A DNA stretch of 64,000 nt from an uncultured Dehalococcoidia bacterium (lineage in GTDB: Bacteria; Chloroflexota; Dehalococcoidia; Lucifugimonadales; UBA3495), in NCBI GenBank assembly GCA_958296225.1, contig OY282456.1, forward strand, positions 3,100,001-3,164,000, in the 5' to 3' direction. Under the pieces are notes generated by a model that saw only the letters and a list, made by a program, of their open reading frames with translations, did not search any database and was not told where the DNA came from. Shown here in pieces: positions 11,263-20,415 of the stretch (positions are counted from its first letter, which is position 1; every line of letters starts with the position of its first letter). The translations under genes and the position numbers were made by a program.

Positions 11263-13347
11263 GTGCATCTTTTGACCCAGCCCGTCGCCGGACGCGAACC
11301 GCGCTTCCCCTTCACCGCCATCGTCGGCCAGACGCCGATGAAGCGGGCGCTGCTGCTCAATGCCATCAACCCCCGCATCGGCGGCGTGCTGGTGCGGGGC
11401 AAGAAGGGGACGGCCAAAAGCACCGCCGTGCGTTCGCTGGCGGCTCTGCTCCCTCAGGTTCCGGTGGTGCCGGGCTGCCCGTACAGCTGTCAACCCGGCG
11501 CGCCGCAGGAGGTGTGCCAATGGTGCCAGCAAGCCGGGCGGGTCAGCAGCCCGTCGGGCCGCCAGGTTCGTATTGTTGACCTGCCGGTGGGAGCGACGGA
11601 GGACAGGCTGGTCGGGTCGCTGGATATTGAGCAGGCCATCAAGTCCGGCGAAAAGAACTTTGAACCCGGCCTGATTGCCGCCGCTCACCGGGGCATCCTC
11701 TACATTGACGAAGTGAACCTGCTCAACGACCACCTGGTGGACGTGCTGCTGGACGCGGCCGCGATGGGCCGCAACTATGTGGAGCGCGAGGGAATCTCGG
11801 TCAGCCACGCCGCCGAGTTTATGCTGGTCGGCACGATGAACCCGGAGGAAGGCGACCTGCGCCCGCAACTGCTCGACCGTTTCGGCCTGGCCGTAGAAGT
11901 TGACGGCGTTTTCCAACCCGTAGAGCGCCGGGAGGTGGTGCGCCGGCGCATTGCCTTTGAAACCGACCCCTTCGCTTTCATGGACCGCTGGGCTGAGGAA
12001 GAGCAGGCCGAGCGCGACCGTCTCATCAGCAGCCAGGAGCGCCTCGCCGATGTCATTGTCCCCGACGACATACTGGAACTGATTACCGACATTTGCGCCG
12101 AGTACCAGGTGGACGGCCTGCGCGGCGACATCGTGATGTACAAAACCGCCAGCACCATCGCCGCCTACGAAGGGCGCACCGTGGTTGATGTGGCAGACGT
12201 GCGCGAAGCGGCCCTGATGGCCCTGCTCCACCGCCAGCGTCGCCAGCCTTTCCAGCAGCCCCATCTGGTAACGGAGCAGCTGGACAATATGCTGGATGAG
12301 TTCCAGAACCAGCCCCGTAACCGCGAACCGTCGGACGGCGACAACTCGCCCGACGACCGCAGCGATGCCGATAGCGATAGAGACCCCGAACCGCCCGAAG
12401 CCGAAGCGGACGCGCCGGCCGATGCCGACGAATCCGGCCCCGGCGATGAATGGTTTGAGGTTGGCGATCCCTACGCCGTCCAGAACTTGCAGGTACAGCC
12501 GCCCGACCGTCGCGCTCGCCGCGCCTCGGGCCGCCGCGCCACTACGGTCAGCGGCACGTCGTCCGGGCGCTACGTTGCCGCCCGCGTGCCGGAAGGCTCC
12601 GCATCCGACCTCGCCCTCGACGCCACCCTGCGCGCGGCCGCCCCGCACCAGCAAACCCGCCGCGTCAGCGCCGGCGCCGATGCGGCAGCCTTGCTCATTG
12701 AGCCGTGGGACGTGCGGGAAAAGGTTCGTGAAACCCACACCGGCTCCCTGATTCTGTTCGTGGTTGACGCCAGCGGCTCCATGGGCGCCCAGCGGCGCAT
12801 GGTCGCCGTCAAGGGCGCCGTTATGTCCCTCCTCCTGGATGCCTACCAGCGCCGGGACCGGGTGGGCCTGATTGCTTTCCGGGGCACCGGGGCCGAACTG
12901 CTGCTCCCCCCTACCGGCAGCGTCGAAATGGCGCAATGGCGCCTCCAAGAGATGCCCACCGGCGGACGCACTCCGCTGGCGCGCGCCCTGTACCTCGCTA
13001 TGGAAACGCTGGAAACCGAGCGGTTGAAAGACCGGGACGTGCTGCCGCTGCTGGTATTGCTGTCCGATGGCCGGGCCAACATAACCCTTGCCGGCGAACA
13101 ATCAGCGCAATATCTGTCATCCGCGGACGAAGTACAGGCTTTGGCGGAGCTGGTGGCCGGAGCCAAAATCGCGGCGGTAGTGGTGGACACCGAGCAGGAT
13201 TTCATCAAACTGGAGCTGGCCCGGCCGATCGCCGACGCAATGTCCGCCCGCTACATCAAGCTGGATGACCTGGCCGCCGCAAGCCTGGCTGACGCCGTGC
13301 GCGGTGAGCTGCCCGGAGAGTTTGCCGGCGAACCTGTGTTACCATAA
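11263..13347 (+). CDS. ChlI-ChlD fusion, AAA+/VWA partner of the cobalt chelatase
   Basis: A 694-residue protein joining a MoxR/ChlI-type AAA+ ATPase (residues about 10-340) and a von Willebrand A domain (about 480-690). Walker A is [10 protein letters not shown] (46-55) and Walker B is [11 protein letters not shown] near 145. A Cys-rich insert, CPYSCQ...CQWC, lies near 73-90 as in ChlID-type cobaltochelatase proteins. The linker (about 345-405) is strongly acidic and Pro-rich. The VWA domain keeps the MIDAS motif DASGSMG. Such fusions replace separate CobS/CobT or ChlI/ChlD subunits and drive metal insertion by CobN. It is the last gene of the riboswitch-controlled unit. The start is GTG at 11263 with only a weak ribosome-binding site, six bases after cbtA, so translational coupling is possible. 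Confidence 0.88.
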   Translation: MHLLTQPVAGREPRFPFTAIVGQTPMKRALLLNAINPRIGGVLVRGKKGTAKSTAVRSLAALLPQVPVVPGCPYSCQPGAPQEVCQWCQQAGRVSSPSGRQVRIVDLPVGATEDRLVGSLDIEQAIKSGEKNFEPGLIAAAHRGILYIDEVNLLNDHLVDVLLDAAAMGRNYVEREGISVSHAAEFMLVGTMNPEEGDLRPQLLDRFGLAVEVDGVFQPVERREVVRRRIAFETDPFAFMDRWAEEEQAERDRLISSQERLADVIVPDDILELITDICAEYQVDGLRGDIVMYKTASTIAAYEGRTVVDVADVREAALMALLHRQRRQPFQQPHLVTEQLDNMLDEFQNQPRNREPSDGDNSPDDRSDADSDRDPEPPEAEADAPADADESGPGDEWFEVGDPYAVQNLQVQPPDRRARRASGRRATTVSGTSSGRYVAARVPEGSASDLALDATLRAAAPHQQTRRVSAGADAAALLIEPWDVREKVRETHTGSLILFVVDASGSMGAQRRMVAVKGAVMSLLLDAYQRRDRVGLIAFRGTGAELLLPPTGSVEMAQWRLQEMPTGGRTPLARALYLAMETLETERLKDRDVLPLLVLLSDGRANITLAGEQSAQYLSSADEVQALAELVAGAKIAAVVVDTEQDFIKLELARPIADAMSARYIKLDDLAAASLADAVRGELPGEFAGEPVLP

Positions 13348-13376
13348 ATCCAACCCAATTCATACGCGAGGAAACT

Positions 13377-14696
13377 ATGCCGCGCACCCTTCCCTACGCC
13401 GATATGGATAAAATCCTGTCTCTATCCAAGCGGCGGGGCTTCGTGTTTCAGTCCAGCGAAGTGTACGGCGGGCTGGGCTCGACCTGGGACTACGGCCCCC
13501 TGGGCGTCGAGCTGAAGCGTAACGTCAAGGAAGCCTGGTGGCGTTCCGTGGTCGGTGAGCGGGATGACGTGGTGGGCCTGGACGCCGCCATCCTGATGCA
13601 CCCCCGGGTCTGGGAGGCCAGCGGCCACGTGGCAAACTTTTCCGACCCGCTGGTGGAATGTCGCCAGTGCCACCGCCGCTTCCGCCAGGACCAGCTGGAA
13701 ACTGGCGACTGCCCGGAGTGCGGCGGCGATTTCACCGAACCCCGCCGTTTCAACCTGATGTTCCGCACCTTCATGGGGCCGGTGGAGGATTCCGGCAACG
13801 AGGTATTCCTGCGGCCCGAAACTGCCCAGGGCATCTTCGTTAACTTTGAGAACGTGCGCGTCGCCACCCGCAAGAAACTGCCCTTTGGCATCGCCCAGAT
13901 TGGCAAAGCCTTCCGCAACGAAATCACCCCGGGCAACTTCACCTTTCGCACTCGCGAGTTTGAGCAGATGGAGATTGAGTTCTTCGTCAAGCCCGGCACT
14001 GATGAGGAGTGGCTGCAGCAATGGGTGCAGGAGCGTTTCGACTGGTACACGCGCTATGGCATCCGCGCCGAAAATCTGCGCTTGCGCGAACACGCCGGCG
14101 ATGAGTTGGCCCACTACGCCAAAGCCACCTACGACATTGAATATCGCTTCCCCTGGGGCTGGGGCGAGCTGGAAGGCATCGCGGACCGCGCCGATTTCGA
14201 CCTGGGCCGTCATACCGAGTACAGCGGCGAGGATTTGTCCTACTTCGACGACGATACCCGCGAACGCTACGTGCCCTACGTCATCGAACCCTCCGGCGGC
14301 GTTGACCGGGCGACGCTCGCCTTCTGGCTGGACAGCTACGACGAAGAACCCGACGGCAACGACACCCGTACCGTGCTGCATTTCCATCGCACACTGGCTC
14401 CGGTGACGGTGGCGGTGCTGCCATTGAGCCGCAACGCGCGCCTGGCCCCCACCGCGCGCCGCGTGTACGACCTGGTGCGCCGCCGGTTCAACAGCCAATT
14501 CGACGACGCCCAGAGCATCGGGCGCCGCTACCGCCGGCAGGACGAAATCGGCACCCCCTACTGCGTAACCGTGGACTTCGACACTCTGGACGACCACGCC
14601 GTAACCATCCGCGACCGCGACACCATGGCCCAGCAGCGCATCCCCATCAGCCGCTTGCTGGACGTTTTGCAAGACCGCTACGACCATGGCTGGTAG
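13377..14696 (+). CDS. glyQS: Glycyl-tRNA synthetase, homodimeric class II type
   Basis: A 439-residue class II aminoacyl-tRNA synthetase of the alpha2 type that charges tRNA-Gly. The N-terminus has [15 protein letters not shown], followed by a zinc-ribbon-like insert with CRQC and CPEC near 96-115. Motif 2 is [20 protein letters not shown] near 178, and [12 protein letters not shown] and [14 protein letters not shown] precede it. Near 303 PSGGVDR precedes the C-terminal anticodon-binding domain (about 335-439, [13 protein letters not shown]). The length is typical of short bacterial/archaeal-type members. AGGAAAC precedes the ATG. It starts 29 bases after the chelatase gene and is probably an independent housekeeping gene. 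Confidence 0.95.
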   Translation: MPRTLPYADMDKILSLSKRRGFVFQSSEVYGGLGSTWDYGPLGVELKRNVKEAWWRSVVGERDDVVGLDAAILMHPRVWEASGHVANFSDPLVECRQCHRRFRQDQLETGDCPECGGDFTEPRRFNLMFRTFMGPVEDSGNEVFLRPETAQGIFVNFENVRVATRKKLPFGIAQIGKAFRNEITPGNFTFRTREFEQMEIEFFVKPGTDEEWLQQWVQERFDWYTRYGIRAENLRLREHAGDELAHYAKATYDIEYRFPWGWGELEGIADRADFDLGRHTEYSGEDLSYFDDDTRERYVPYVIEPSGGVDRATLAFWLDSYDEEPDGNDTRTVLHFHRTLAPVTVAVLPLSRNARLAPTARRVYDLVRRRFNSQFDDAQSIGRRYRRQDEIGTPYCVTVDFDTLDDHAVTIRDRDTMAQQRIPISRLLDVLQDRYDHGW

Positions 14697-14715
14697 CAGC
14701 TAGTCGGGGCCGACT

Positions 14716-15534
14716 ATGCCCGCATCCATCGTTGCCGAGATGCTGCGCCGCGGCTTGTACACCCGCACCGTAGGCCGCGCCGTCCGTTACTATCAGTCCA
14801 CCGAGTCCACCATGGACGATGCGGCCGAGTGGGCGCGGGCCGGCGCCGGTGAGGGCGCCGTAGTAGTCGCCGAAACCCAAACCGCCAGTCGGGGCCGCCT
14901 GGGCCGGCGGTGGGTGTCGCAGGCGGGCAACCTGTATTGCTCCGTTCTGTTCCGCCCGGAAGCGGCGGCCTTGCCCTACCTCAGCCCGCTGGCCGGCGTC
15001 GCCGTGGCGCGGTCAATACGCCAGGTTGCCGGCATCTACCCGACCATCAAGTGGCCCAACGACATTATGGTTGACGGGCGCAAAGTCGCCGGCATCCTGG
15101 CCGAAAGCGCTTTGGCCGGCGCGCGGGTGCAGCACGCCGTCGTCGGCATCGGCGTTAACGTGGCGCTGGACGTTTCCGCCGCCCCCGAAATCTCCGCCAC
15201 CGCCGGCAGTCTGAACGGGTTGGCCAATGCCGATATTGACCGGGCCGAACTGCTGCGCCGTATTCTGCAGTATATGGACGCTCTGTATCTGGACCTCAGC
15301 CGGGGACGCTCGCCCATCCCGGAATGGCGGCGGTGGCTGGATACCCTCGGCCGGCGCGTTACCGTAACCCATCACGACGCTGCCAGCGCCGGCCTCGCCG
15401 AGGACGTTGACGAAATGGGCAACCTCATCCTCCGCACGGATGACGGCGGCCTGTTGACCCTGACCGCCGGAGATATTACCCTGCGCACGAATGACAAAGC
15501 CCCTCTGCCCGCCGTGGGCGCGGGGTTGGGGTGA
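14716..15534 (+). CDS. birA: Biotin--[acetyl-CoA-carboxylase] ligase, no DNA-binding domain
   Basis: A 272-residue biotin protein ligase that makes biotinyl-AMP and transfers biotin to a carboxylase carrier lysine. The biotin-binding loop is SRGRLGRRW (about 55-63) and the core motif KWPNDIMVDGRKVAGILAE (112-130) is intact. The N-terminal winged helix of bifunctional BirA is absent, so it probably does not repress transcription. A small C-terminal SH3-like domain spans about 215-260. The last codons and stop lie inside a GGGGTTGGGGTGAGGGG repeat, giving the atypical tail APLPAVGAGLG. It follows glyQS by 19 bases. Confidence 0.9.
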   Translation: MPASIVAEMLRRGLYTRTVGRAVRYYQSTESTMDDAAEWARAGAGEGAVVVAETQTASRGRLGRRWVSQAGNLYCSVLFRPEAAALPYLSPLAGVAVARSIRQVAGIYPTIKWPNDIMVDGRKVAGILAESALAGARVQHAVVGIGVNVALDVSAAPEISATAGSLNGLANADIDRAELLRRILQYMDALYLDLSRGRSPIPEWRRWLDTLGRRVTVTHHDAASAGLAEDVDEMGNLILRTDDGGLLTLTAGDITLRTNDKAPLPAVGAGLG

Positions 15535-15540
15535 GGGGTG
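15500..15540. repeat. CCCCTC...GGGGTTGGGGTGAGGGG repeat overlapping the birA stop
   Basis: CCCCTCTGCCC (about 15501-15511) and GGGCGCGGGG (about 15517-15526) form an imperfect hairpin, followed by TTGGGGTGAGGGG. This matches the right half of the repeat at 2281-2320. The TGA in GGGGTGAGG is the birA stop codon, and GAGGGG at 15533-15538 is positioned as ribosome-binding site for the next gene. Confidence 0.55.
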
Positions 15541-15546
15541 TCCCCA

Positions 15547-16356
15547 ATGCTTGAAAACCTGAACCTTGATGGCAAAGTCGTCGTTATCACCGGCGGCGGC
15601 ACCGGCCTGGGCCTGGAAATGGCGCGCGCCCTGACCCGCTCCGGCGCGAACCTGGTCATCGCCGGACGGCGGCCCGGCCCCATTGAGGCCGCCCGCGATG
15701 AAGCAATCGCCGCCGGCCAGGATGCTATCGCCGTCCCTACCGACGTATCCAACTCGGCCGACGCCGACGCTCTTATCGACGCTGCCATCCGGCGCTTTGG
15801 GCGCATTGACGCGCTCATCAACAACGCCGCCATGGTTGCCGACAACGTGCTCAAACCCATTTGGGAAATCACCGACGACGAATGGGAATCCGCAATGTCG
15901 GTGAATCTGTCCGGCGCGTTCTACTGCGCCCGCGCCGCCGCCAGGCCGATGGCAGACGTGGGCAAGGGCAAAATCATCAACGTGGCCTCCGGCTTTGGGC
16001 TGCGCGGCGGCCGCGACATCTATATGTACTGCAGCTCCAAGGGCGGCGTCATCCAGCTGACGCGCGTGCTGTCGTTCAGCCTGGCGCGCTATGGCATCAC
16101 GGCCAACAGCATCGTGCCGGGCTTTATTCCCACCATCGACCCCAGCGCCGAGATTAACCGCACCCTGCCGCAAACGGGCGATTTTCTGCCCTCCGGTAAA
16201 TTGGGACGCCCGGAGGAGTTGGGGCCGATTGCGGTATTCCTGGCCTCGGACGCCTCGGATTATATGACCGGGGAGATGTTTATATTGGATGGCGGCGGTC
16301 TGGCGGCGGGTATCGCCCCCACCGGCCATGCCCCCGTCGCGCCGCTGGAGCCATAA
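15547..16356 (+). CDS. Short-chain dehydrogenase/reductase
   Basis: A 269-residue classical SDR with an NAD(P)-binding Rossmann fold. The nucleotide motif TGGGTGLG (residues 16-23), the NNAA stretch near 94, and the catalytic YCSSK (Tyr-x3-Lys) near 161 are all present, with PGFIPT after it. The arginine-rich AGRRPG at the end of beta-2 suggests NADP(H) preference. Substrate unknown. The ATG at 15547 is preferred to the GTG at 15538 because GAGGGG lies eight bases upstream and the protein then starts directly before the Rossmann strand. It forms a two-gene unit with the degenerate SDR that follows five bases later. Confidence 0.9.
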   Translation: MLENLNLDGKVVVITGGGTGLGLEMARALTRSGANLVIAGRRPGPIEAARDEAIAAGQDAIAVPTDVSNSADADALIDAAIRRFGRIDALINNAAMVADNVLKPIWEITDDEWESAMSVNLSGAFYCARAAARPMADVGKGKIINVASGFGLRGGRDIYMYCSSKGGVIQLTRVLSFSLARYGITANSIVPGFIPTIDPSAEINRTLPQTGDFLPSGKLGRPEELGPIAVFLASDASDYMTGEMFILDGGGLAAGIAPTGHAPVAPLEP

Positions 16357-16361
16357 CTGCG

Positions 16362-17126
16362 ATGACACTGCCCATCGAATATAACCTGACCGGCCACACC
16401 GCTATCGTCGCCAGCGCTGGCGGCGATGAAACGCCGCACCTGGCCGCCGCGCTGGCCGAGGCCGGCGCAGCCGTCTTTGCCGTGGCCCGCCATGCCGATG
16501 CTGCCAACGCCATCCGCGCCGCCGTATCCGCCGTGACCGGCCAGCCCGCCCACGGCTACACCGGCCGTTGGGACACGCCGGAGGGTGCGGCGGCGGTGAT
16601 GGCCGCCTTTGACGCCGCGCACGGCAGGGCGGATATTCTGGTGAACGACACCCGCAGCTTTTTCGCCAAGCCGGCGCAAGAGATTTCCGTTGCGGAATGG
16701 GACGAACTGCACGCCCGCAACGTTCGCGCCACTTTTATGCTGAGCCAGGCGGCAGGTCAGCGGATGCTGGCCCAGCAGTATGGCCGCATCGTCAACGTCA
16801 TTTCCAACCTGGCCGAGCGGGGCATCCACAACTGTTCGGCGTTCAGCGCCACGCAAGCCGCCGTGCTGTCCCTGACCCGCTCGCTGGCGGTGGAATGGGG
16901 CCGCAGCGAGATACGGGTGAACGCCATCGGCTCCGGCTGGTCAACCGCCGCGGACATTCCGTTGGAGACCCAGCGCGCGGAGCTGCTGGTGCGCTACACG
17001 CCGCTGCGCCGCAAGGGGCGCCCGCGCGATTTGGCGGCCCTGCTGGTGTTTCTGTGCTCGCCTTATTGCGACTATCCCACTGGCCAACCCACCTACATCG
17101 ACGGCGGCGCCAACGCCCACCCCTAA
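16362..17126 (+). CDS. SDR-fold protein lacking catalytic Tyr and Lys
   Basis: A 254-residue SDR homologue with the overall fold (NVISNLAERG near 145, AVLSLTRSLAVEWG near 167, a C-terminal YIDGGANAHP). The key sites are altered. The TGxxxGxG loop is replaced by VASAGGDETP (16-25), NNAG becomes NDTR (95-98), and the Tyr-x3-Lys pair becomes F161-SAT-Q165. The structural Ser148 and Asn120 remain. The family normally needs Tyr and Lys for hydride transfer, so this protein is unlikely to be a standard dehydrogenase. It may be a non-catalytic partner of the SDR encoded five bases upstream, or may have a different chemistry (inference). GGAG lies 12 bases upstream of the ATG. Confidence 0.75.
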   Translation: MTLPIEYNLTGHTAIVASAGGDETPHLAAALAEAGAAVFAVARHADAANAIRAAVSAVTGQPAHGYTGRWDTPEGAAAVMAAFDAAHGRADILVNDTRSFFAKPAQEISVAEWDELHARNVRATFMLSQAAGQRMLAQQYGRIVNVISNLAERGIHNCSAFSATQAAVLSLTRSLAVEWGRSEIRVNAIGSGWSTAADIPLETQRAELLVRYTPLRRKGRPRDLAALLVFLCSPYCDYPTGQPTYIDGGANAHP

Positions 17127-17183
17127 CCGCCAGCCATACAGACCAGCCCGTATAGACCCGCCCACATAAAAAGGACAAGCGCT

Positions 17184-18365
17184 ATGAGCGGCGAACCCCG
17201 AATGTTCCGGATCAACCCAAAAAACCGGGAATCTGAAAAGATTACCGAGGTTGAATTCGCCCACCTCGGCCTGAAAGAAGTCAGCGACATCCAGGAATGG
17301 ATCGCCGCCAACCCCGGCATCCTCGACGATGATTTGCTAATCATCAGCAAAGAGTTCAGAGGTTTTGACCGCACCAACGAACGCCTGGACTTGCTGGCCG
17401 TGGACTATGACGGCAAGCTGGTAATCATCGAGCTAAAGCGCGACGACACCGGAGCCGACGCCCACTGGCAAGCCATCAAATACGCTAGCTACCTGCGCCA
17501 CGCCACCGCCGGCGACATTATCGGTATGCTGGCGAGCTACGGCAAAATGTCTGAACTCGAGGCCGCCAACCGCCTGCTGCGGCATCTGCAAGCCGACGAC
17601 TTTACCATTTTGAACAACGACCAGCGCATCATCCTGGCCAGCCACCGCTTTGCCCCGGAAGTAACGTCAGCCGTTCTCTGGCTGAATGAAAAATCCCCGA
17701 ACCTGATAACCTGTGTTCAGCTGATACCCTACCATGACCAACAGAATGAAACCCTGTACGTACAGGCATCCACTATCATCCCGCCGCCCGGAATCGACGA
17801 CTATCTTATCCGGGTTGGCGATAGCGCACAGGAAATTGGCAACGCCGGCGGCAACGCTGGCGGCAACGCTTTTGGTGAGAATCTGGCCCGCGCCTTTGCA
17901 GAGAGCCGAATCCATCCAACCACTCCCTTCTTCAGACGATTAGGTGACTTGGCTATTGAGGGACTGCCGGACGAAATCAAACCCGATAAGCGGAGTAGAT
18001 GGAGCGGCAGCGGCGGTGGCGGTATGCGTTATTACCATTTTTGGTATGCCCGCCGTCCCTGGAGTAACTGGGGTGTGTCATACCGGGTCAACTTGTTCCC
18101 GCAAGGCGAATCGGGCGTATGGCTGGCGTATGTAGAGTTTTGGCACGACCAGAACGGCTTGCGTAAAATACTGGATGACATCGCCTTTCAAGACCGTCTC
18201 CCTGACTCCTTGGAACCGGAAGCCCACTCCAACAGTTTCATGGTAAAGGTGGGGCGCAACACGCTCAACGACGACTTTCGCGACCAGATAGCCACTACTG
18301 TACGGACATTCATCGAGGAAATCACACCAGCCGTGGACGACGCCAGCAACGAACAAGACATCTGA
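17184..18365 (+). CDS. PD-(D/E)XK nuclease-fold protein
   Basis: A 393-residue protein whose N-terminal part carries a textbook PD-(D/E)XK pattern: Asp69 in ERLDLLAVD and Glu83-Leu-Lys85 in KLVIIELKRDD, followed by a helix with QAIKYASYLR (96-105). This resembles the nuclease core of NucS/DUF91-like proteins. Residues about 215-235 are a Gly/Asn-rich linker, and the C-terminal part (about 270-385) is aromatic-rich (YYHFWYARRPWSNWG) and of unknown fold, perhaps a substrate-binding domain. AAGGA lies eight bases upstream of the ATG. It is followed at 18 bases by two HEPN-like genes, so a small nucleic-acid-acting module is possible. Likely DNA repair, restriction or defence, but unproven. Confidence 0.75.
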   Translation: MSGEPRMFRINPKNRESEKITEVEFAHLGLKEVSDIQEWIAANPGILDDDLLIISKEFRGFDRTNERLDLLAVDYDGKLVIIELKRDDTGADAHWQAIKYASYLRHATAGDIIGMLASYGKMSELEAANRLLRHLQADDFTILNNDQRIILASHRFAPEVTSAVLWLNEKSPNLITCVQLIPYHDQQNETLYVQASTIIPPPGIDDYLIRVGDSAQEIGNAGGNAGGNAFGENLARAFAESRIHPTTPFFRRLGDLAIEGLPDEIKPDKRSRWSGSGGGGMRYYHFWYARRPWSNWGVSYRVNLFPQGESGVWLAYVEFWHDQNGLRKILDDIAFQDRLPDSLEPEAHSNSFMVKVGRNTLNDDFRDQIATTVRTFIEEITPAVDDASNEQDI

Positions 18366-18383
18366 TAAAGCCGGCAGTTCAAA

Positions 18384-18782
18384 ATGGTCACCCCAACGCA
18401 AAAGCAAAAAACCCAAGCCTACCTGGACGCCGCCGACCGCGAGTTTGCCGCCGGCAACCCCCTAACCGCCACCGAACGGTTGTGGGACGCCGTGGTAAGC
18501 GCTCTATCGGCGGTGGCTGAACGCCAGGGCTGGCCCCACGCCAACGAGGATGAACTGTACGCGGTTGCCGAGCGCCTGAACGAACTGGATGACGACCCGG
18601 ATGAGTTCCTACTCAGCGGCTTCTCCGCGGCGTTATACCAACCGGACAAGGCGCGCTACGGATTTTTTGACATGAGCGACGGCTGCGACGACGATGCGCG
18701 TTTGATTGCCAGCGCCGTAATCAACCTCATCCGGGAGTTGGAGCAACGCTATGACCACATTCCCGCAAAATCAGCACGTTAG
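18384..18782 (+). CDS. PaREP1/HEPN-like helical protein, first of pair
   Basis: A 132-residue all-helical protein. The core YLDAADREFAAGNPLTATERLW (residues 13-34) followed by VVSALSAVAERQGW resembles the PaREP1 group of HEPN-like proteins (family knowledge: 'sA..f..Gd...AaEklWgA...A..alA...GW'). A canonical R-x4-6-H RNase motif is not obvious. The C-terminus is acidic (DMSDGCDDDARL). The last 32 bases overlap the next gene, which encodes a paralogue, so translation is probably coupled. Function unknown; HEPN proteins often serve in toxin or defence modules. It lies 18 bases after the PD-(D/E)XK gene and has no clear ribosome-binding site. Confidence 0.6.
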   Translation: MVTPTQKQKTQAYLDAADREFAAGNPLTATERLWDAVVSALSAVAERQGWPHANEDELYAVAERLNELDDDPDEFLLSGFSAALYQPDKARYGFFDMSDGCDDDARLIASAVINLIRELEQRYDHIPAKSAR

Positions 18783-19119
18783 CATTGCCGGGGACTTTCT
18801 GGACAAATCCGCCCGTGAATTCGCCGCCGGAGAAGAACTTAATGGCGCCGAATTGTTGTGGGGAGCGGCTGCCTATGCGCTGATTGCGGTAGCGCAAGAG
18901 AACGGTTGGCGCTATGACAGCCACGGAGCGCTGCGCAATGTCGCCATACGCCTGGAAACGAATCATCGCAGACCGCAATGGCGTTCTGATTTTAACATAG
19001 CGGAGCACTTTCACACGCATTTCTATCACGGTCGACTAACCGACCGCCGGATTGCTCGCGACCGCCCTAAAGTAGGCCGCTTTGTGAACCGACTCCTGAG
19101 CTTATTGGTGGTACAATAG
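18751..19119 (+). CDS. PaREP1/HEPN-like helical protein, second of pair
   Basis: A 122-residue paralogue of the preceding protein. FLDKSAREFAAGEELNGAEL aligns with its YLDAADREFAAGNPLTATER, and LLWGAAAYALIAVAQENGW follows the PaREP1 pattern closely. The later HFHTHFYHGRLTDRRI stretch, with conserved His and FY, is typical of this HEPN-like class and is missing from the first gene. The ATG at 18751 lies inside the 3' end of the first gene. The pair may form a heterodimer (inference). The stop is seven bases before hisZ, so the histidine operon may be co-transcribed with this group. Confidence 0.6.
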   Translation: MTTFPQNQHVSIAGDFLDKSAREFAAGEELNGAELLWGAAAYALIAVAQENGWRYDSHGALRNVAIRLETNHRRPQWRSDFNIAEHFHTHFYHGRLTDRRIARDRPKVGRFVNRLLSLLVVQ

Positions 19120-19125
19120 GCGGCG

Positions 19126-20415
19126 ATGATTGCCCAACCCGTTCACACCAGCCCCGTTCCGGTGCGCCGCCTGCCCGGTATGCGCGATTTGTCCGACGCC
19201 GCCTGCCGCCGCCAGCAGGACGTGCAGAGCCGGCTGGCCGATTTTATCGGGCAGCGCGGCTATGGCCGGCTGGATGTGCCGGTGCTGGAACCCACCGAGC
19301 TGTTCCTCCGCAAATCCGGCGGCGCGCTGGCATCGCAGATGTATTCGTTCACTGACCCCGGTTCCAACGCCGTCAGCCTGCGTCCTGAGTTCACCTCGGC
19401 CATTATGCGGCATTACCTGGAGCTGGCCGCCGGCGCGCCGCCCTTTGCCGCAGCGCGCTGGCAGTACGCCGGCCCGGTGTTTCGCTATGACCCGGACCAC
19501 GCCGTGGGCAGCGGACAGTTCACCCAGGTGGGCGCGGAGCTGATTGGCTCCTCCTCTATCCGGGCCGACGCCGAGTTGCTGACGCTGGCCGCCGGAGCGG
19601 TGGCCTTGCTGGGCATCGACGACTATCTGATACGCCTGGCGGACCTGGACGTGCTGGACAGCGTACTGGATACCGATGGCCTGTCGGAACGGGCGCGGTC
19701 GTTCATCATCAGCAATATGAACCGCATTGGCGACAATGACGCCAGCATCGCCGCCCTGCTGAACCGGGCGGCGGAATTGCACATTGTCGCCGGCCGTGAG
19801 TTGCCGGCCGAGGAGTCCGACCTGGCCGACGCTATCTCCGGGTTGCCCGACACGGCGGCAAAAGCGGTGTTGGCCGGGTTTATGCGCTGGCGGGGCGCAT
19901 CCGGCTCGCCTTTGGGTCAACGCACCCCTGATGAAATTATTGACCGCCTGCTGTATAAACTGCGCGGCGGCGACAACCCCGATGCTTTCCGGCGCGCTTT
20001 GACACTGGCCGGCCGGCTGGCCTCAGTCAACGGCCCGCCGGCTGAGGCCGTCGCCAGGGCGCAGGCCATCGTAGCTGACGCCGGCGCCAATGCCGCGGCA
20101 GTTAACCGGCTTGCCGAACTCATCAGGATGGTCGCCGGCGAACCCGACTTGCGCGGCCGTCTCGTCATCAACTTCGCCCTTGCCCGCGGCATCGCTTACT
20201 ACAACGGCATCATCTTTGACATCACGCGGGACAGAGGCATTACCCTGGGCGGCGGCGGCCGCTATGACGCACTGGCCCGCGCCCTCGGCAGCAACGAGGA
20301 CGTGCCGGCGCTGGGCTTTGCCTGCACGTTGGAAACCCTGCTGGACGCAATGCCCAACCCGGCTGAGCCGGCTTCGGCGCCGGGTCAAATTCATAAGCCA
20401 GGAATGGTACGGTGA
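19126..20415 (+). CDS. hisZ: ATP phosphoribosyltransferase regulatory subunit
   Basis: A 429-residue HisRS-like protein. The class II synthetase motifs are recognisable: LPGMRDL at 15-21, LEPTELFLRKSGG, SLRPEFTSAIMRHY, FRYDPDHAVGSGQFTQVGAE near 122 and the late LGGGGRYDALARALG near 370. The usual C-terminal HisRS anticodon-binding domain is absent, which marks HisZ rather than a true synthetase. The immediate downstream hisG supports this. HisZ normally activates and confers histidine feedback on short HisG. Here HisG appears to be the long form, which is odd. The stop overlaps the hisG GTG start by four bases. Its ATG is seven bases after the HEPN-like gene. Confidence 0.85.
   Translation: MIAQPVHTSPVPVRRLPGMRDLSDAACRRQQDVQSRLADFIGQRGYGRLDVPVLEPTELFLRKSGGALASQMYSFTDPGSNAVSLRPEFTSAIMRHYLELAAGAPPFAAARWQYAGPVFRYDPDHAVGSGQFTQVGAELIGSSSIRADAELLTLAAGAVALLGIDDYLIRLADLDVLDSVLDTDGLSERARSFIISNMNRIGDNDASIAALLNRAAELHIVAGRELPAEESDLADAISGLPDTAAKAVLAGFMRWRGASGSPLGQRTPDEIIDRLLYKLRGGDNPDAFRRALTLAGRLASVNGPPAEAVARAQAIVADAGANAAAVNRLAELIRMVAGEPDLRGRLVINFALARGIAYYNGIIFDITRDRGITLGGGGRYDALARALGSNEDVPALGFACTLETLLDAMPNPAEPASAPGQIHKPGMVR

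Noticed and set aside
11059..13101. A 680-codon antisense frame over cbtA and the ChlI-ChlD gene
   Set aside because: It crosses two real genes and has no recognisable domain or start signal.
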